Below, in pieces: positions 22,620-29,824 of a stretch of DNA of 64,000 nt. This DNA comes from Galaxea fascicularis. Taxonomy: Eukaryota; Cnidaria; Anthozoa; Scleractinia; Euphylliidae. The notes under the pieces were generated by a model. That model saw nothing but the letters and a program-made list of their open reading frames with translations. It did not search any database and had not been told where the DNA came from. How positions within the stretch are numbered: position 1 is the first letter of the stretch; every line of letters starts with the position of its first letter. The stretch covers positions 26,964,854 to 27,028,853 of the forward strand of contig OX419342.1 in NCBI GenBank assembly GCA_948470475.1. The letters are read 5' to 3'. The position numbers and the translations under genes were made by a program.

Positions 22620-23040
22620 ATTTGGTCAGTGGTATCCCACCCCAGCCAGGGGGTGATTTCGATACGTCAGGTAAGACGTCACGAAGGGTTCCCTCTCTGA
22701 GAAATAGGGGCCTGCGAGGTTATTTCCACTTGGAGTCAGTGGCATCCCACCTCCACCCAGGGGGGTGGTTTCGATGCATCATGTAGGAGGTCACGAAGGG
22801 TCCCCCTCTAAGAAATAGGGGTTTGCGAGGCTATTTCCACACGGAGTCAGTGGTATCCCACCCCCACCCAGGGGGGTGGTTTCGGTGCATCATGTAGGAG
22901 GTCACGAAGGGTCCCTCTCTGGAAAACAAGGGCCTGGAAGGTTATTTCCACTTGGAGTCAGTGGTATCCCACCCCCACCCAGGGGGGTGGTTTCGATGCA
23001 TCATGTAAGACGTCACAAAGTGTCCCTCTCTAAAATAGTA
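22620..23040. repeat. ~120-bp tandem repeats, left terminal repeat
   Basis: Four units with the same composition as in E1: a GTCAGTGGTATCCCAC segment, a GC-rich inverted core (CCACCCCCACCCAGGGGGGT), CATCATGTA and GGTCACGAAG. There are minor differences between units. Confidence 0.85.
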
Positions 23041-23096
23041 ATATCCCGACCTATATGTGAATCACACGCATTGCAAATCGTTTTTTTAAAGAACCT

Positions 23097-23102
23097 TTTA
23101 TT
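23097..23102 (-). terminator. AATAAA poly(A) signal downstream of PLA2 (E2)
   Basis: AATAAA on the - strand, about 85 bp after the PLA2 stop and just inside the terminal repeat. It probably ends the rightmost late transcripts. Confidence 0.5.
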
Positions 23103-23185
23103 GTCAATTGCTTTTTCAAAAAAGAACCACTGATGGTCAACTAGTTTTTAACCTGGTTTTGAAAAAAAGAAAAACCGGTTTTTTT

Positions 23186-23548
23186 TTAAACGTTCAACTT
23201 GACTTTGGTTTGCATGATTTTCTTGACGATCCTTTCCGTGAGGGTCCGCTTGCCCGGCAATCCCTCGATGGCTTTGATCATGCGACGATCGGCGGCGTGC
23301 TTGTCCCTCAAAGTCTTGGCCTTGTCGTAGTCGATGTCGTGTTGTTTGGCAATCTTGTCCAACCGGTTGATGCCCGGGTCCCCGCGTTTCAAACGTTTCT
23401 TCAAATGCGTGCCGGGGCCCATGTACTGATATCCCGGCCAATGAAATTCCAGGCCCGTTTTGCCCAGCCATTTTTGCACGTCCACCCCGCGGCCGCCCTG
23501 AGACGGCTTCTGGCATCGTCGCTTACTCTTCATCGTAGTCCTCTTCAT
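23186..23548 (-). CDS. Phospholipase A2 (parvovirus VP1-type) protein (E2)
   Basis: 120 residues. It carries the Ca-loop-like G-Y-Q-Y-M-G-P-G-T and the catalytic H-D-I-D-Y motif, then a Lys-rich tail, nearly identical to the E1 copy. Viral PLA2 of this class acts on endosomal membrane during entry. It is the outermost core gene on this side. Its start overlaps the end of the acidic protein gene by 26 bp, and a second in-frame ATG at 23533 also lies within the overlap. No promoter box is visible, so it may be read from the acidic gene's message. Confidence 0.85.
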   Translation of the reverse strand: MKRTTMKSKRRCQKPSQGGRGVDVQKWLGKTGLEFHWPGYQYMGPGTHLKKRLKRGDPGINRLDKIAKQHDIDYDKAKTLRDKHAADRRMIKAIEGLPGKRTLTERIVKKIMQTKVKLNV

Positions 23549-24434
23549 CGAGTCGGCGTCGCGTGCGCTTCCCTCGCTCCCAATCTTCCCACCCTGGTTG
23601 GGTTCTCAACCGTCTCACTGCCAAGGGTGTTTTCGACGTTTCCTCCATGGCCCGTCGCCTTTTATTCATGGCCCTGGCGACAGCCCCCCATAAATCGTCC
23701 TCACCCCTTGGACGCTCGATCTGGGGCGTCTTTTTCAATCGGGGTTTACCCTGTTCGAGGTCCCACGCATCAAAGGGGGTCTTTCGTGTAGGCTCTTCCT
23801 CCTCCTCCTTTTTCACTTTCACGTCCTGAGGGGGTGGGAAGGACCAGTCGTCTTCCTCTTCCTTTTTGACTTCCACCCAAGGAGGGGGTGGGAAGGACCA
23901 GTCGTCTTCCTCTTCCTTTTTGACTTCCACCCAAGGAGGGGGTGGGAGGGGCCAGTCCTCGTCCTCTTCTTCTTCTTTTGCCTTTTTGAACAACCGTTTG
24001 GGTTTTCTTGGCACTTTGGGTTTCACGTCCGTCCCTATGGCTTTGCTCACCGTTGTCTTGGCAGGGGTCCTACCTGTAGGGGTTCCCCCCTCCGTTTTTT
24101 GGGCCACTCTCACCATGCGTCGCATCCATTTGTCGAACGCACTGCTCACCAAATCCGTTTCGGGGGCGTCGTCATCGTCGGCTGTCCCCGCCGTGCCTGC
24201 TGCGGGAACGTCCAAGGTTCGCAGTTTTTTCGTGGCTCGATGCAGGGCGCGCGATACAGGCTTCAACTTCATGCGTTTGGCTGCAGGCGACAGGTGGGGA
24301 TTCTTCAACAACCGTTCCTCTTTGGCCGCCAAGGTGGCCGCATGGGTTAACAGATGGTTCTGCAACAAACCGGCCTTGTGTTTAGCCACCCAAGGGGCGA
24401 ATTCGCGTTTGGGTACGATCAACATTTCTTCCAT
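23523..24434 (-). CDS. Acidic/lysine repeat virion protein (E2)
   Basis: 303 residues. A mixed-charge N-terminal half (about 1-150) is followed by two tandem copies of P-P-P-P-W-V-E-V-K-K-E-E-E-D-D and a variant third, then an acidic/basic C-terminus ending E-E-D-Y-D-E-E. E1 has one repeat fewer, so the array changes by slippage or unequal exchange. Probably disordered. Its position next to PLA2 and core-like proteins suggests a virion or assembly role. No family recognised. Confidence 0.62.
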   Translation of the reverse strand: MEEMLIVPKREFAPWVAKHKAGLLQNHLLTHAATLAAKEERLLKNPHLSPAAKRMKLKPVSRALHRATKKLRTLDVPAAGTAGTADDDDAPETDLVSSAFDKWMRRMVRVAQKTEGGTPTGRTPAKTTVSKAIGTDVKPKVPRKPKRLFKKAKEEEEDEDWPLPPPPWVEVKKEEEDDWSFPPPPWVEVKKEEEDDWSFPPPQDVKVKKEEEEEPTRKTPFDAWDLEQGKPRLKKTPQIERPRGEDDLWGAVARAMNKRRRAMEETSKTPLAVRRLRTQPGWEDWERGKRTRRRLDEEDYDEE

Positions 24435-24525
24435 GACGATACGGTGATGCGACCGGTCACGCGTGCTTCACCGACAGGGGTCGCACAGTAGGCGTCGTCT
24501 GAGTTCACAACACTCACGTTGCCAC

Positions 24526-24533
24526 CTCTTATA
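24526..24533 (-). promoter_or_regulatory. TATA-like box (TATAAGAG), acidic protein gene
   Basis: TATAAGAG about 95 bp upstream of the ATG at 24434. A weaker match and longer spacing than the other E2 boxes. Confidence 0.4.
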
Positions 24534-24574
24534 GGTTCTTGTCGGCCGGACATTCAACAAGGCCACAAGCGCTC

Positions 24575-24892
24575 TCATCGTTGGAGACATCGACACACCG
24601 CTTGCAGTCCCCGCCATAAGCCACTGCCCGTCTGTCGGAGCAAGAGAGCGCGTCGTCGGGTCACCGAATTTTTCCGCTTGGCTAACTCGCGCAAGACCTT
24701 TTTATGCCTTTTCAATCGGGCCACGACGTCCGGGGTGACCCTGGCATGCCCTTTCAACGTGTTCAACACCAATTCGCTGATGGCATTGATCTGATCGGCG
24801 TTGGCGTGCCGTAGGAGGTCGTGACGGTATTGCCCGCGGGCATCTCGAAACAGACTTTCCAAAAACGGCAACTGACGTCTGAGACGTTTCAT
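24575..24892 (-). CDS. Conserved 105-aa Maverick-type protein (E2)
   Basis: The start at 24892 was chosen because it lies 41 bp after a TATAAAAG box and E1 uses the same Met. The protein appears identical in length to the E1 copy: a basic helical protein with A-I-S-E-L-V-L-N-T-L-K-G, then L-K-R-H-K-K-V-L-R-E-L-A and L-L-L-R-Q-T-G. Small proteins with this layout recur in Mavericks to my knowledge; the role is unknown, perhaps a minor virion or assembly protein. Confidence 0.62.
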   Translation of the reverse strand: MKRLRRQLPFLESLFRDARGQYRHDLLRHANADQINAISELVLNTLKGHARVTPDVVARLKRHKKVLRELAKRKNSVTRRRALLLRQTGSGLWRGLQAVCRCLQR

Positions 24893-24932
24893 CTCGAGGG
24901 GAACCGTCTGCGTCGACCAGGGTCCACGTTGT

Positions 24933-24940
24933 CTTTTATA
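24933..24940 (-). promoter_or_regulatory. TATA box (TATAAAAG), 105-aa protein gene
   Basis: A perfect TATAAAAG 41 bp upstream of the ATG at 24892. Confidence 0.6.
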
Positions 24941-24978
24941 CCCTCTTTTCTTCTGGCAACTTCCAGGGCTTTTTTTGG

Positions 24979-25281
24979 TCACATGAGGCAACAAGGGCTG
25001 GCTTTCTTGGCGATGAAACCTTGCGATCGAGCGTATTGGAGCCACGATTGTTTGCCCCCTCTTGCTTTGTGAGCCTGCCAGGCCGCTCTCATGCTGTCGT
25101 ATTGCCGTTTGGCCTTCGTCATATCCGTGTTTTTGACGGCGCGAATCATGTCGCGCGTGACCTCATAGGCTTTTTTGGGATCCACCACCCAAGGCATCTT
25201 GCCCCCTTGCTGAATGGAGGGTCGTCTCCGCCGACGTGTCGAGGAGGTTTTCTTCTTCTTTGTCGTCGCACGTTTGGCCAT
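24979..25281 (-). CDS. Basic virion core (pVII-like) protein (E2)
   Basis: 100 residues beginning M-A-K-R-A-T-T-K-K-K-K with an R-R-R-R-R run, then P-K-K-A-Y-E-V-T-R-D-M-I-R and a basic helical C-terminal half ending S-P-C-C-L-M. It is strongly positive, consistent with a DNA-condensing core protein analogous to adenovirus pVII; the analogy rests on charge and position only. The E1 copy is frameshifted. A truncated 5' copy of this gene lies at 25690-25821 as part of a tandem duplication. Confidence 0.55.
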   Translation of the reverse strand: MAKRATTKKKKTSSTRRRRRPSIQQGGKMPWVVDPKKAYEVTRDMIRAVKNTDMTKAKRQYDSMRAAWQAHKARGGKQSWLQYARSQGFIAKKASPCCLM

Positions 25282-25312
25282 GGTCTGAGGTTGCGAGGAC
25301 AGCGTCCCTTCC

Positions 25313-25320
25313 CTTTTATC
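25313..25320 (-). promoter_or_regulatory. TATA-like box (GATAAAAG), basic core gene
   Basis: GATAAAAG 32 bp upstream of the ATG at 25281. Its first bases overlap the stop codon of the pX-like gene (25316-25318). Confidence 0.5.
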
Positions 25321-25597
25321 GCGTCCACGCAAAGGTGGAACCATCGGGATGACGCACCAACCCAGACCTCCGTCGTTTCATGGCAGCACGTTCAACACTG
25401 CTTGCATTGTACCGCTTTTTGGTGGCGGCCTCCAGAGCTTTTTTGGCACCGTACCCCGCGGCACCACTGACGGCTCCTACAGCGGCCGCTTTGCCCGCCG
25501 CAATGGCTGCCGGCAGGAGGGCTAGTAGAGGAAACAGGCCTCCCTTGTGACGTCGCCGTCGAGTCGTCCGTCGTCGCGACACTCTTTGCTTGGGCAT
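25316..25597 (-). CDS. pX/mu-like basic virion core protein, copy 2 (E2)
   Basis: 93 residues starting M-P-K-Q-R-V at 25597, 40 bp after the box ACATAAAAAG. It has an Arg-rich head, G-G-L-F-P-L-L, an Ala/Gly hydrophobic segment and a basic tail ending F-A-W-T-R. It matches the E1 copy at 622-903 closely. The pattern resembles adenovirus pX (mu); GG sites near the junction would suit cleavage by the element's own protease. Confidence 0.7.
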   Translation of the reverse strand: MPKQRVSRRRTTRRRRHKGGLFPLLALLPAAIAAGKAAAVGAVSGAAGYGAKKALEAATKKRYNASSVERAAMKRRRSGLVRHPDGSTFAWTR

Positions 25598-25636
25598 ACT
25601 CGCTTGTTGAGTGACCCCTCGTAGGCAGTGCGTTCC

Positions 25637-25646
25637 CTTTTTATGT
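25637..25646 (-). promoter_or_regulatory. TATA-like box (ACATAAAAAG), pX-like copy 2
   Basis: Sits 40 bp upstream of the start. The surrounding sequence duplicates the ATPase 3' end that carries the box of pX-like copy 1. Confidence 0.55.
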
Positions 25647-25689
25647 CGGACGGTGGGGTTTGGAAAAGGCACCGTGATGTTTTTCACAA

Positions 25690-25821
25690 CACGAATCATG
25701 TCGCGCATGACCTCCTAAGCTTTTTTGGGCTGCACCACCCGAGGCATCTTCCCCTTGCTAAGTGGAGGGTCGTCTCCGCCGACGTGGTCTTCTTCTTTGT
25801 CATCATCGCACGTTTGGCCAT
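25690..25821 (-). pseudogene. Truncated duplicate of the basic core gene (E2)
   Basis: Begins M-A-K-R-A-M-M at 25821 and follows the 5' part of the gene at 24979-25281 before stopping at a TAG and a duplication join. Remnant of the tandem duplication that made two pX-like genes. Confidence 0.7.
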
Positions 25822-25929
25822 GGTCTGAGGTTTCGAGGACGGTAACAATGTTGGAGGGATTTCATCGCAATGAGGTAGAACCGTCAGAATAACGTGTTAA
25901 CACGGTGTTCCCTCGTTTTGTCACGCTCG

Positions 25930-26127
25930 TTATCTCCTCTTTTTCCTTTTTGTGGCTGCCTCGATGGCTTTTTTGGCGCCGTACCCCGCGGCACCACTGA
26001 CGGCTCCTAAAGCGGCCGCTTTGCCCGCCGCGATGGCCGCCGGAAGGAGGGCTAAGAGAGGAAACAGGCCTCCCTCGTGACGTCGCCGTCGAGTCGTCCG
26101 TCGTCGCGACACTCTTTGCTTGGGCAT
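25930..26127 (-). CDS. pX/mu-like basic virion core protein, copy 1, shortened (E2)
   Basis: 65 residues from the ATG at 26127, which is 40 bp after the promoter box. The Arg-rich head and GG-hydrophobic segment are intact, but the frame stops after K-R-K-K-R-R. E2 has one base fewer than E1 in a G/A run at about 25935-25940, creating an early TAA and removing the last ~23 residues seen in E1. Which copy is ancestral cannot be told from two sequences. Confidence 0.65.
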   Translation of the reverse strand: MPKQRVSRRRTTRRRRHEGGLFPLLALLPAAIAAGKAAALGAVSGAAGYGAKKAIEAATKRKKRR

Positions 26128-26166
26128 GCTCGCTTGTTGAGTGACCTCTCGTAGACAGTGCGTTCC

Positions 26167-26176
26167 CTTTTTATGT
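26167..26176 (-). promoter_or_regulatory. TATA-like box overlapping the ATPase stop codon
   Basis: ACATAAAAAG contains the ATPase TAA stop (26171-26173) and lies 40 bp before the pX-like start at 26127. This is a compact arrangement also seen in E1. Confidence 0.6.
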
Positions 26177-26815
26177 CGGACGGTGGGGCTTGGCAAAGGC
26201 ACGGGTGTACCCTTCGTCCTCCAAGAGGTCCGAAAAGACCCGGTACGTATCGTCGGAGGCCGGATGCAGATCCAAGAAGACGTACCCAAAAGGTCGGGCC
26301 GTCACGGTGTCGTAGACGTCTAACACGTCGGGCCAATGTTTGGGAAAGGCTTGCCTGATGAGGTTGGTGAACCCCAACTGATCGCGAGGACTCTTGAAGG
26401 CCACGATGTAATGCGCATTACGCGAAATGGTCTTGGCGTACTTGCCAGGGGGAAACATGTCTTGACAGAGATACAGCACGGTGATGTTGCGATGGTGCGA
26501 GTCTTTGGTGAACAGATCCAACACGCGTTTGTCGTTGCCCCCTTCCTCCATCAGATCGTCGAGGACCAAGACCCCTCCTTTCGTGCGACCGAACCAACGT
26601 TGTAATTGATCGCTCTCGGGTATGCCTTTGTGCATGTGTACCCCCAGTCGAGCCAATGGGTGAAAGCCCTCTTGCCACACCCCGTAACAATAGTGGACGT
26701 TGGGCACCACGTCGCAAAAGTACCGGTGAGGCGCTTTCAAGAGTTTGGTGACAAATACCGTCTTGCCACACCCCGAGGGTCCCACCACCAACAGGCTACT
26801 CGGTGTCCGAATCAT
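26171..26815 (-). CDS. FtsK/HerA-type genome-packaging ATPase
   Basis: 214 residues. The Walker A motif G-P-S-G-C-G-K-T is near residue 12 and a Walker B-like V-L-V-L-D-D-L-M near 83, followed by a conserved L-Y-L-C-Q-D segment (about 112-120) that could act as the sensor region. Length and layout fit the A32-like packaging ATPases of Mavericks, adintoviruses and other double-jelly-roll viruses, which drive DNA into the capsid. It starts 7 bp after the upstream gene stops and has no separate strong box, so it may share that gene's transcript. Confidence 0.93.
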   Translation of the reverse strand: MIRTPSSLLVVGPSGCGKTVFVTKLLKAPHRYFCDVVPNVHYCYGVWQEGFHPLARLGVHMHKGIPESDQLQRWFGRTKGGVLVLDDLMEEGGNDKRVLDLFTKDSHHRNITVLYLCQDMFPPGKYAKTISRNAHYIVAFKSPRDQLGFTNLIRQAFPKHWPDVLDVYDTVTARPFGYVFLDLHPASDDTYRVFSDLLEDEGYTRAFAKPHRPT

Positions 26816-26821
26816 CTTTGT

Positions 26822-27160
26822 TCAACTCCACAGCAAGGCGTCGATTTTTATACTGCCCGCTTTCAGACGTCTGAGCATGGAATTCAACGTCAGACGCCCC
26901 GTGAGAGGCACCTTTTGCGTCTTCAAGGGCTTGGGGAGTTTACGAAAGACCTCGGCCAACGTCACGGTGTCTTTGACCATCTTGATCTTTTTCTTTTTGC
27001 TCCGCACGCGTTTAGGTGGGTCGGGGTCGGGACCGTATTGTTCCTGCAACCGTTGCATCATACCCATCCACGTGGCTTGACTGGGTAAGGGAACCGCCGA
27101 GGTAAGTCGCGGAGGTACGAGCCCCGTCACAGGTTGCAAGTCGAGGCGTCGTTGGGCCAT
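26822..27160 (-). CDS. Unrecognised 112-aa basic protein
   Basis: The start at 27160 (M-A-Q-R-R-L-D-L-Q) lies 32 bp after a strong TATATAAAAG box; the upstream extension of the frame would begin before the expected transcription start. It has a central Lys/Arg run R-S-K-K-K-K-I-K and a C-terminal L-T-L-N-S-M-L-R-R-L-K-A-G. No domain recognised. It lies between protease and ATPase, so a virion or packaging role is possible. Confidence 0.6.
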   Translation of the reverse strand: MAQRRLDLQPVTGLVPPRLTSAVPLPSQATWMGMMQRLQEQYGPDPDPPKRVRSKKKKIKMVKDTVTLAEVFRKLPKPLKTQKVPLTGRLTLNSMLRRLKAGSIKIDALLWS

Positions 27161-27191
27161 ACTGATACGGTTACCCAAAGAGTGCGCCCCC

Positions 27192-27201
27192 CTTTTATAT
27201 A
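27192..27201 (-). promoter_or_regulatory. TATA box (TATATAAAAG), 112-aa protein gene
   Basis: A perfect match 32 bp before the chosen start at 27160. Confidence 0.65.
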
Positions 27202-27238
27202 GACAAAGGACCACACAGTCACCGCTTTTTAAAAAATG

Positions 27239-27246
27239 TTTTATTA
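27239..27246 (-). terminator. AATAAA poly(A) signal after the protease gene
   Basis: AATAAA on the - strand about 25 bp beyond the protease stop, just before the next promoter box. It likely ends protease and capsid transcripts. Confidence 0.5.
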
Positions 27247-27267
27247 AGAACGACCTCGTTGTTGTTG

Positions 27268-27897
27268 TTAATACACGGTATCGTAGTTTTGGCCTTCCGG
27301 GTTCCCCGTCATCGTCATGAGCATGTCCATCAGACGCACGGGCACGTGGTTACTCTGGCGAATGGGGCCCGTCAAACGATGCCACGCCAAATCGCGTCGC
27401 ACCAACCGCTTGAACCAGGCAGCCGCGCGAGCGTCGTTCTTCACGAAATCGTAACGACTAAAATACTGTTGAAACGTCTGTAACGTGCCTCCCAGACTGC
27501 AATGCACCAAAAACAGGAGGGCATAGGCACCGCACGTGTTGCTGTCGATGGCTTGCAAACTGCGCTCGTTGAAACGAAGGGTGGACCAATGCTTTTCCAA
27601 CCAGTCTTCCAGGGCAGGCGCCCCGTAACGCCACAACGGTAACCCAAAACTATCCATCACCAAGCAGGTGTCCTCCTCTTCGTCGTCGTCGTCAGGGCCT
27701 GGCGTCCAAAGGGCCATCCAATGACTTCCGGGACGATCGTGAGGGTCCACGTTGACGATATACCCTTGCGCACGGTCTCGGATGGGTCGAGGGGGCAGTC
27801 GGTCGCTGGGAAAGACCCCGGCAAAATGAGGACCAAGGTGGGGGTCGTCTTCGGCCAAATGCCGCAACTGTTCGTCCGTGGTGGGCACCAACTCCAT
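27268..27897 (-). CDS. Adenain-like cysteine protease (maturation protease)
   Basis: 209 residues. Catalytic layout of the C5 (adenain) class: His in G-S-H-W-M-A-L-W (about residue 59), an acidic residue in V-M-D-S-F-G (about 81), Gln in L-Q-A-I-D-S (about 115) and Cys in N-T-C-G-A-Y-A-L (about 121). An acidic D/E insertion lies between the His and Asp motifs. These enzymes process virion proteins at GG-type sites during assembly. The start ATG is 34 bp after ACATAAAAGA. All key residues are present. Confidence 0.93.
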   Translation of the reverse strand: MELVPTTDEQLRHLAEDDPHLGPHFAGVFPSDRLPPRPIRDRAQGYIVNVDPHDRPGSHWMALWTPGPDDDDEEEDTCLVMDSFGLPLWRYGAPALEDWLEKHWSTLRFNERSLQAIDSNTCGAYALLFLVHCSLGGTLQTFQQYFSRYDFVKNDARAAAWFKRLVRRDLAWHRLTGPIRQSNHVPVRLMDMLMTMTGNPEGQNYDTVY

Positions 27898-27930
27898 GGT
27901 GAGACTGACCTGGGTCTATCTTCTAATGGC

Positions 27931-27940
27931 TCTTTTATGT
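27931..27940 (-). promoter_or_regulatory. TATA-like box (ACATAAAAGA), protease gene
   Basis: 34 bp before the protease ATG; the box overlaps the capsid gene stop codon (27935-27937). Confidence 0.6.
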
Positions 27941-29317
27941 GCCATAGGCATTGTACAACACGCCTCCGTCGTGGGTGATTTGCATGACGTTCTCAAATTC
28001 GCCGTAAATGACCACCGTGGCGACGTGACCCAACCCGGCATTCAAGTGAAATTGCACGCGCACGTTGCCCTCTTTTTGCGGGTTGAGAATTTTGCCGTCG
28101 GCATCCCCACTGGCCACGTTGTCGAAGACGTACAAGGTGCAATTCTTGCCGTACCCCCACTCTTGGGGCCGTACCAGGTTGGGTCGCCTTTCTTTCCAAG
28201 CCGAGGTGGCCTGCACGAAGCGGAAATATCCCACCAGATCTTTGTTGCCATTGCCCGCATTCAATTCGAGGGTCGTGCCGTAGGGATACTCTTCCCCGTC
28301 CACAAACTGTTTGATCCACTGTAACCCAAACTGTTGAAAGGCAAACGGCGAGTACGTGTAGTCGCCGTTGTAACTGCTCTGGTGCAACAACCCCACGATC
28401 ATCCGATCGGGCACGCGGTGGAGAAAGATGCGATCTTCGTCAAAATCCGTCTGACCCGCAGGGAGGGCATACGTGCGAATCTCCGAACGCACCAAGGGGT
28501 ACTTGGCATAATACCCCTCGTTTCTTTGTAATTGCAAGGTATTGGCGAGGGGGTCGGACAATTGCACTTGACACACGTGAAACTTGATTTTGATGTCGGC
28601 GTCCGTCAAACGGCCTTGCTCTGCCACCCCGTTGAGGAAGAAGGCCGGTTCGTGAAAGAAGAAACGCACCACCACTTCTACAAAGGGTACCAAGGGTTTA
28701 CCCATGTAAAAAGCTTCCGAGTGCGGCTTGAAGTACAGCGTGCGTCGTTTGCCAGCCGTGTAGTGCCCTTGTTCTCTCTTCATGGCCTTCACGGCAGCTT
28801 TTTGCGTGGCACTGAGAGCCGTGTAGTCGGCATGAGGGGTCGCGTCGTCCACGTTGTTGGCCGTCAAAGGGGTGGCCACATCCAATCCATCTTGTTGGAA
28901 CCCCTGCAAGGGCAAGAGGGTCTCTCCATCCAGGCGATCGTTGTTGATGAGGGTCTCAAAGTAAGCTTTGTACGGGTAGGTGTCCGTCTGGGAACTGATC
29001 AACGTGCCATTGAAGGTGACGCTGCATTGTTTGATCATGGTGTGGCATAAATTCTGGGCGGGGAACAGATTGTCCGCGGCTGCCACGTTGTTGCCATTGT
29101 GTTGTTTCATTTGAAATTCCATTTCGAAGAAACTCCGATTCAAGTCCACGTACTCGTTGACGCCCGACATGACAAATTGCATGGGTTGAATGCCCCCACT
29201 GTCCGCTTTCACCAACACCATGCGATACTTTTCGTAGGAAGTATCCGTCGGGGGGACGTCGAAGATTTGCATGGTGGGATGCCAGGTAGTGGCGGTAGGT
29301 GTCCTTCCCTCACTCAT
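27935..29317 (-). CDS. Major capsid protein (double jelly-roll)
   Basis: 460 residues from the ATG at 29317; the upstream GTG extension was not used. Features of Maverick/adintovirus capsid proteins: an early V-P-P-T-D-T-S-Y segment, V-N-E-Y-V-D-L-N (about residue 58), and V-T-F-N-G-T-L-I followed by Y-P-Y-K-A-Y-F-E-T (about 105-125). Length fits a compact hexon-like double jelly roll, which forms the trimeric capsomers. It is preceded by a TATATAAAAG box at 29367-29376 and followed 38 bp on by the protease gene. The frame is intact. Assignment is from remembered family patterns. Confidence 0.85.
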   Translation of the reverse strand: MSEGRTPTATTWHPTMQIFDVPPTDTSYEKYRMVLVKADSGGIQPMQFVMSGVNEYVDLNRSFFEMEFQMKQHNGNNVAAADNLFPAQNLCHTMIKQCSVTFNGTLISSQTDTYPYKAYFETLINNDRLDGETLLPLQGFQQDGLDVATPLTANNVDDATPHADYTALSATQKAAVKAMKREQGHYTAGKRRTLYFKPHSEAFYMGKPLVPFVEVVVRFFFHEPAFFLNGVAEQGRLTDADIKIKFHVCQVQLSDPLANTLQLQRNEGYYAKYPLVRSEIRTYALPAGQTDFDEDRIFLHRVPDRMIVGLLHQSSYNGDYTYSPFAFQQFGLQWIKQFVDGEEYPYGTTLELNAGNGNKDLVGYFRFVQATSAWKERRPNLVRPQEWGYGKNCTLYVFDNVASGDADGKILNPQKEGNVRVQFHLNAGLGHVATVVIYGEFENVMQITHDGGVLYNAYGT

Positions 29318-29322
29318 CGTGC

Positions 29323-29514
29323 TCACCGGCGTCCTCGTCGCCTTTGCCGTGGTCGCTTGTGCATCTCTTTTATATACGCGCGTGTCCAGGAAGGCACCAT
29401 GTCAGGAGCCCCCCGCCAAATTCGTCCCCCGACTTGAGGCGCCACGCCTTTCAGACCGTGCCGTTGAAGCCCCCTCGAGGGCATGGGTGTCATGACGATG
29501 CGCCGCTTCACCAT
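29323..29514 (-). CDS. Small basic ORF before the capsid gene (doubtful)
   Basis: 63 residues, beginning 2 bp after the stop of the 72-aa gene, with many Arg, Gly and Pro. The capsid gene's TATA box lies inside it, so it could equally be leader sequence. No family recognised. Confidence 0.3.
   Translation of the reverse strand: MVKRRIVMTPMPSRGLQRHGLKGVAPQVGGRIWRGAPDMVPSWTRAYIKEMHKRPRQRRRGRR
29367..29376 (-). promoter_or_regulatory. TATA box (TATATAAAAG), major capsid gene
   Basis: A perfect match 50 bp before the capsid ATG at 29317. Confidence 0.65.
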
Positions 29515-29516
29515 CT

Positions 29517-29735
29517 TCAGGGTCCCAAGATATCGTGCACACTGTGCTTGACGCGTTTACTCACTCTGTCGAGGACTTCGTCCGCTTTGCGTTTCAAGGC
29601 CCTCTTCACGTGCTTTTGTACCTTTCTGGCGACGACTTGACCCCCCCTTTCGAGCACGGGTCCGACAAACCGACTGAAAAGCCCCGACCCGTCTTGCGAC
29701 GTGGGGGTGTACCGTGTCAGACTGCCTCCTCGCAT
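29517..29735 (-). CDS. Small basic amphipathic virion protein
   Basis: 72 residues: G-S-G-L-F-S-R-F-V near the N-terminus, then an amphipathic Lys/Arg/Val helix (V-V-A-R-K-V-Q-K-H-V-K-R) and V-K-H-S-V-H-D-I-L. The glycine-led amphipathic head with a basic helix recalls small minor-capsid or core proteins of Mavericks and adenovirus (pX/pVI class), but identity is not certain. A TATAAAAGG box lies 33 bp upstream. Confidence 0.55.
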   Translation of the reverse strand: MRGGSLTRYTPTSQDGSGLFSRFVGPVLERGGQVVARKVQKHVKRALKRKADEVLDRVSKRVKHSVHDILGP

Positions 29736-29767
29736 GACTCACAACTGCTTTGGGTGTTGGGGAGTGT

Positions 29768-29776
29768 CCTTTTATA
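29768..29776 (-). promoter_or_regulatory. TATA box (TATAAAAGG), 72-aa protein gene
   Basis: 33 bp before the ATG at 29735; a second TATAAAGA lies at the end of the preceding gene (about 29818-29825). Confidence 0.6.
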
Positions 29777-29824
29777 CACGTCGACGGGATTGTCTGCACG
29801 GACCACGACAGGGTTGTCTTGTCT

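Larger units (their letters stand above)
19619..23147 (+). repeat. Left terminal inverted repeat of E2
   Basis: About 3.53 kb, inverted relative to 34333-38038. The inner boundary is at CTGATGGTCAACTAGTTT, after which the two sides differ. Contents from outside in: origin-like octamer/E-box, the Arg-tail ORF, the Cys-module array, an uncharacterised ~1.3-kb segment, a hairpin and the ~120-bp tandem repeats. It is ~177 bp shorter than the right copy because two array modules are missing. Confidence 0.93.

Noticed and set aside
22620..23040. CRISPR-like array
   Set aside because: Units of ~120 bp are whole tandem repeats without distinct spacers, in a eukaryotic transposon terminus.
28532..29050. 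Long open frame on the + strand opposite the capsid gene
   Set aside because: GC-rich antisense shadow; the - strand capsid frame is longer and carries the family motifs.
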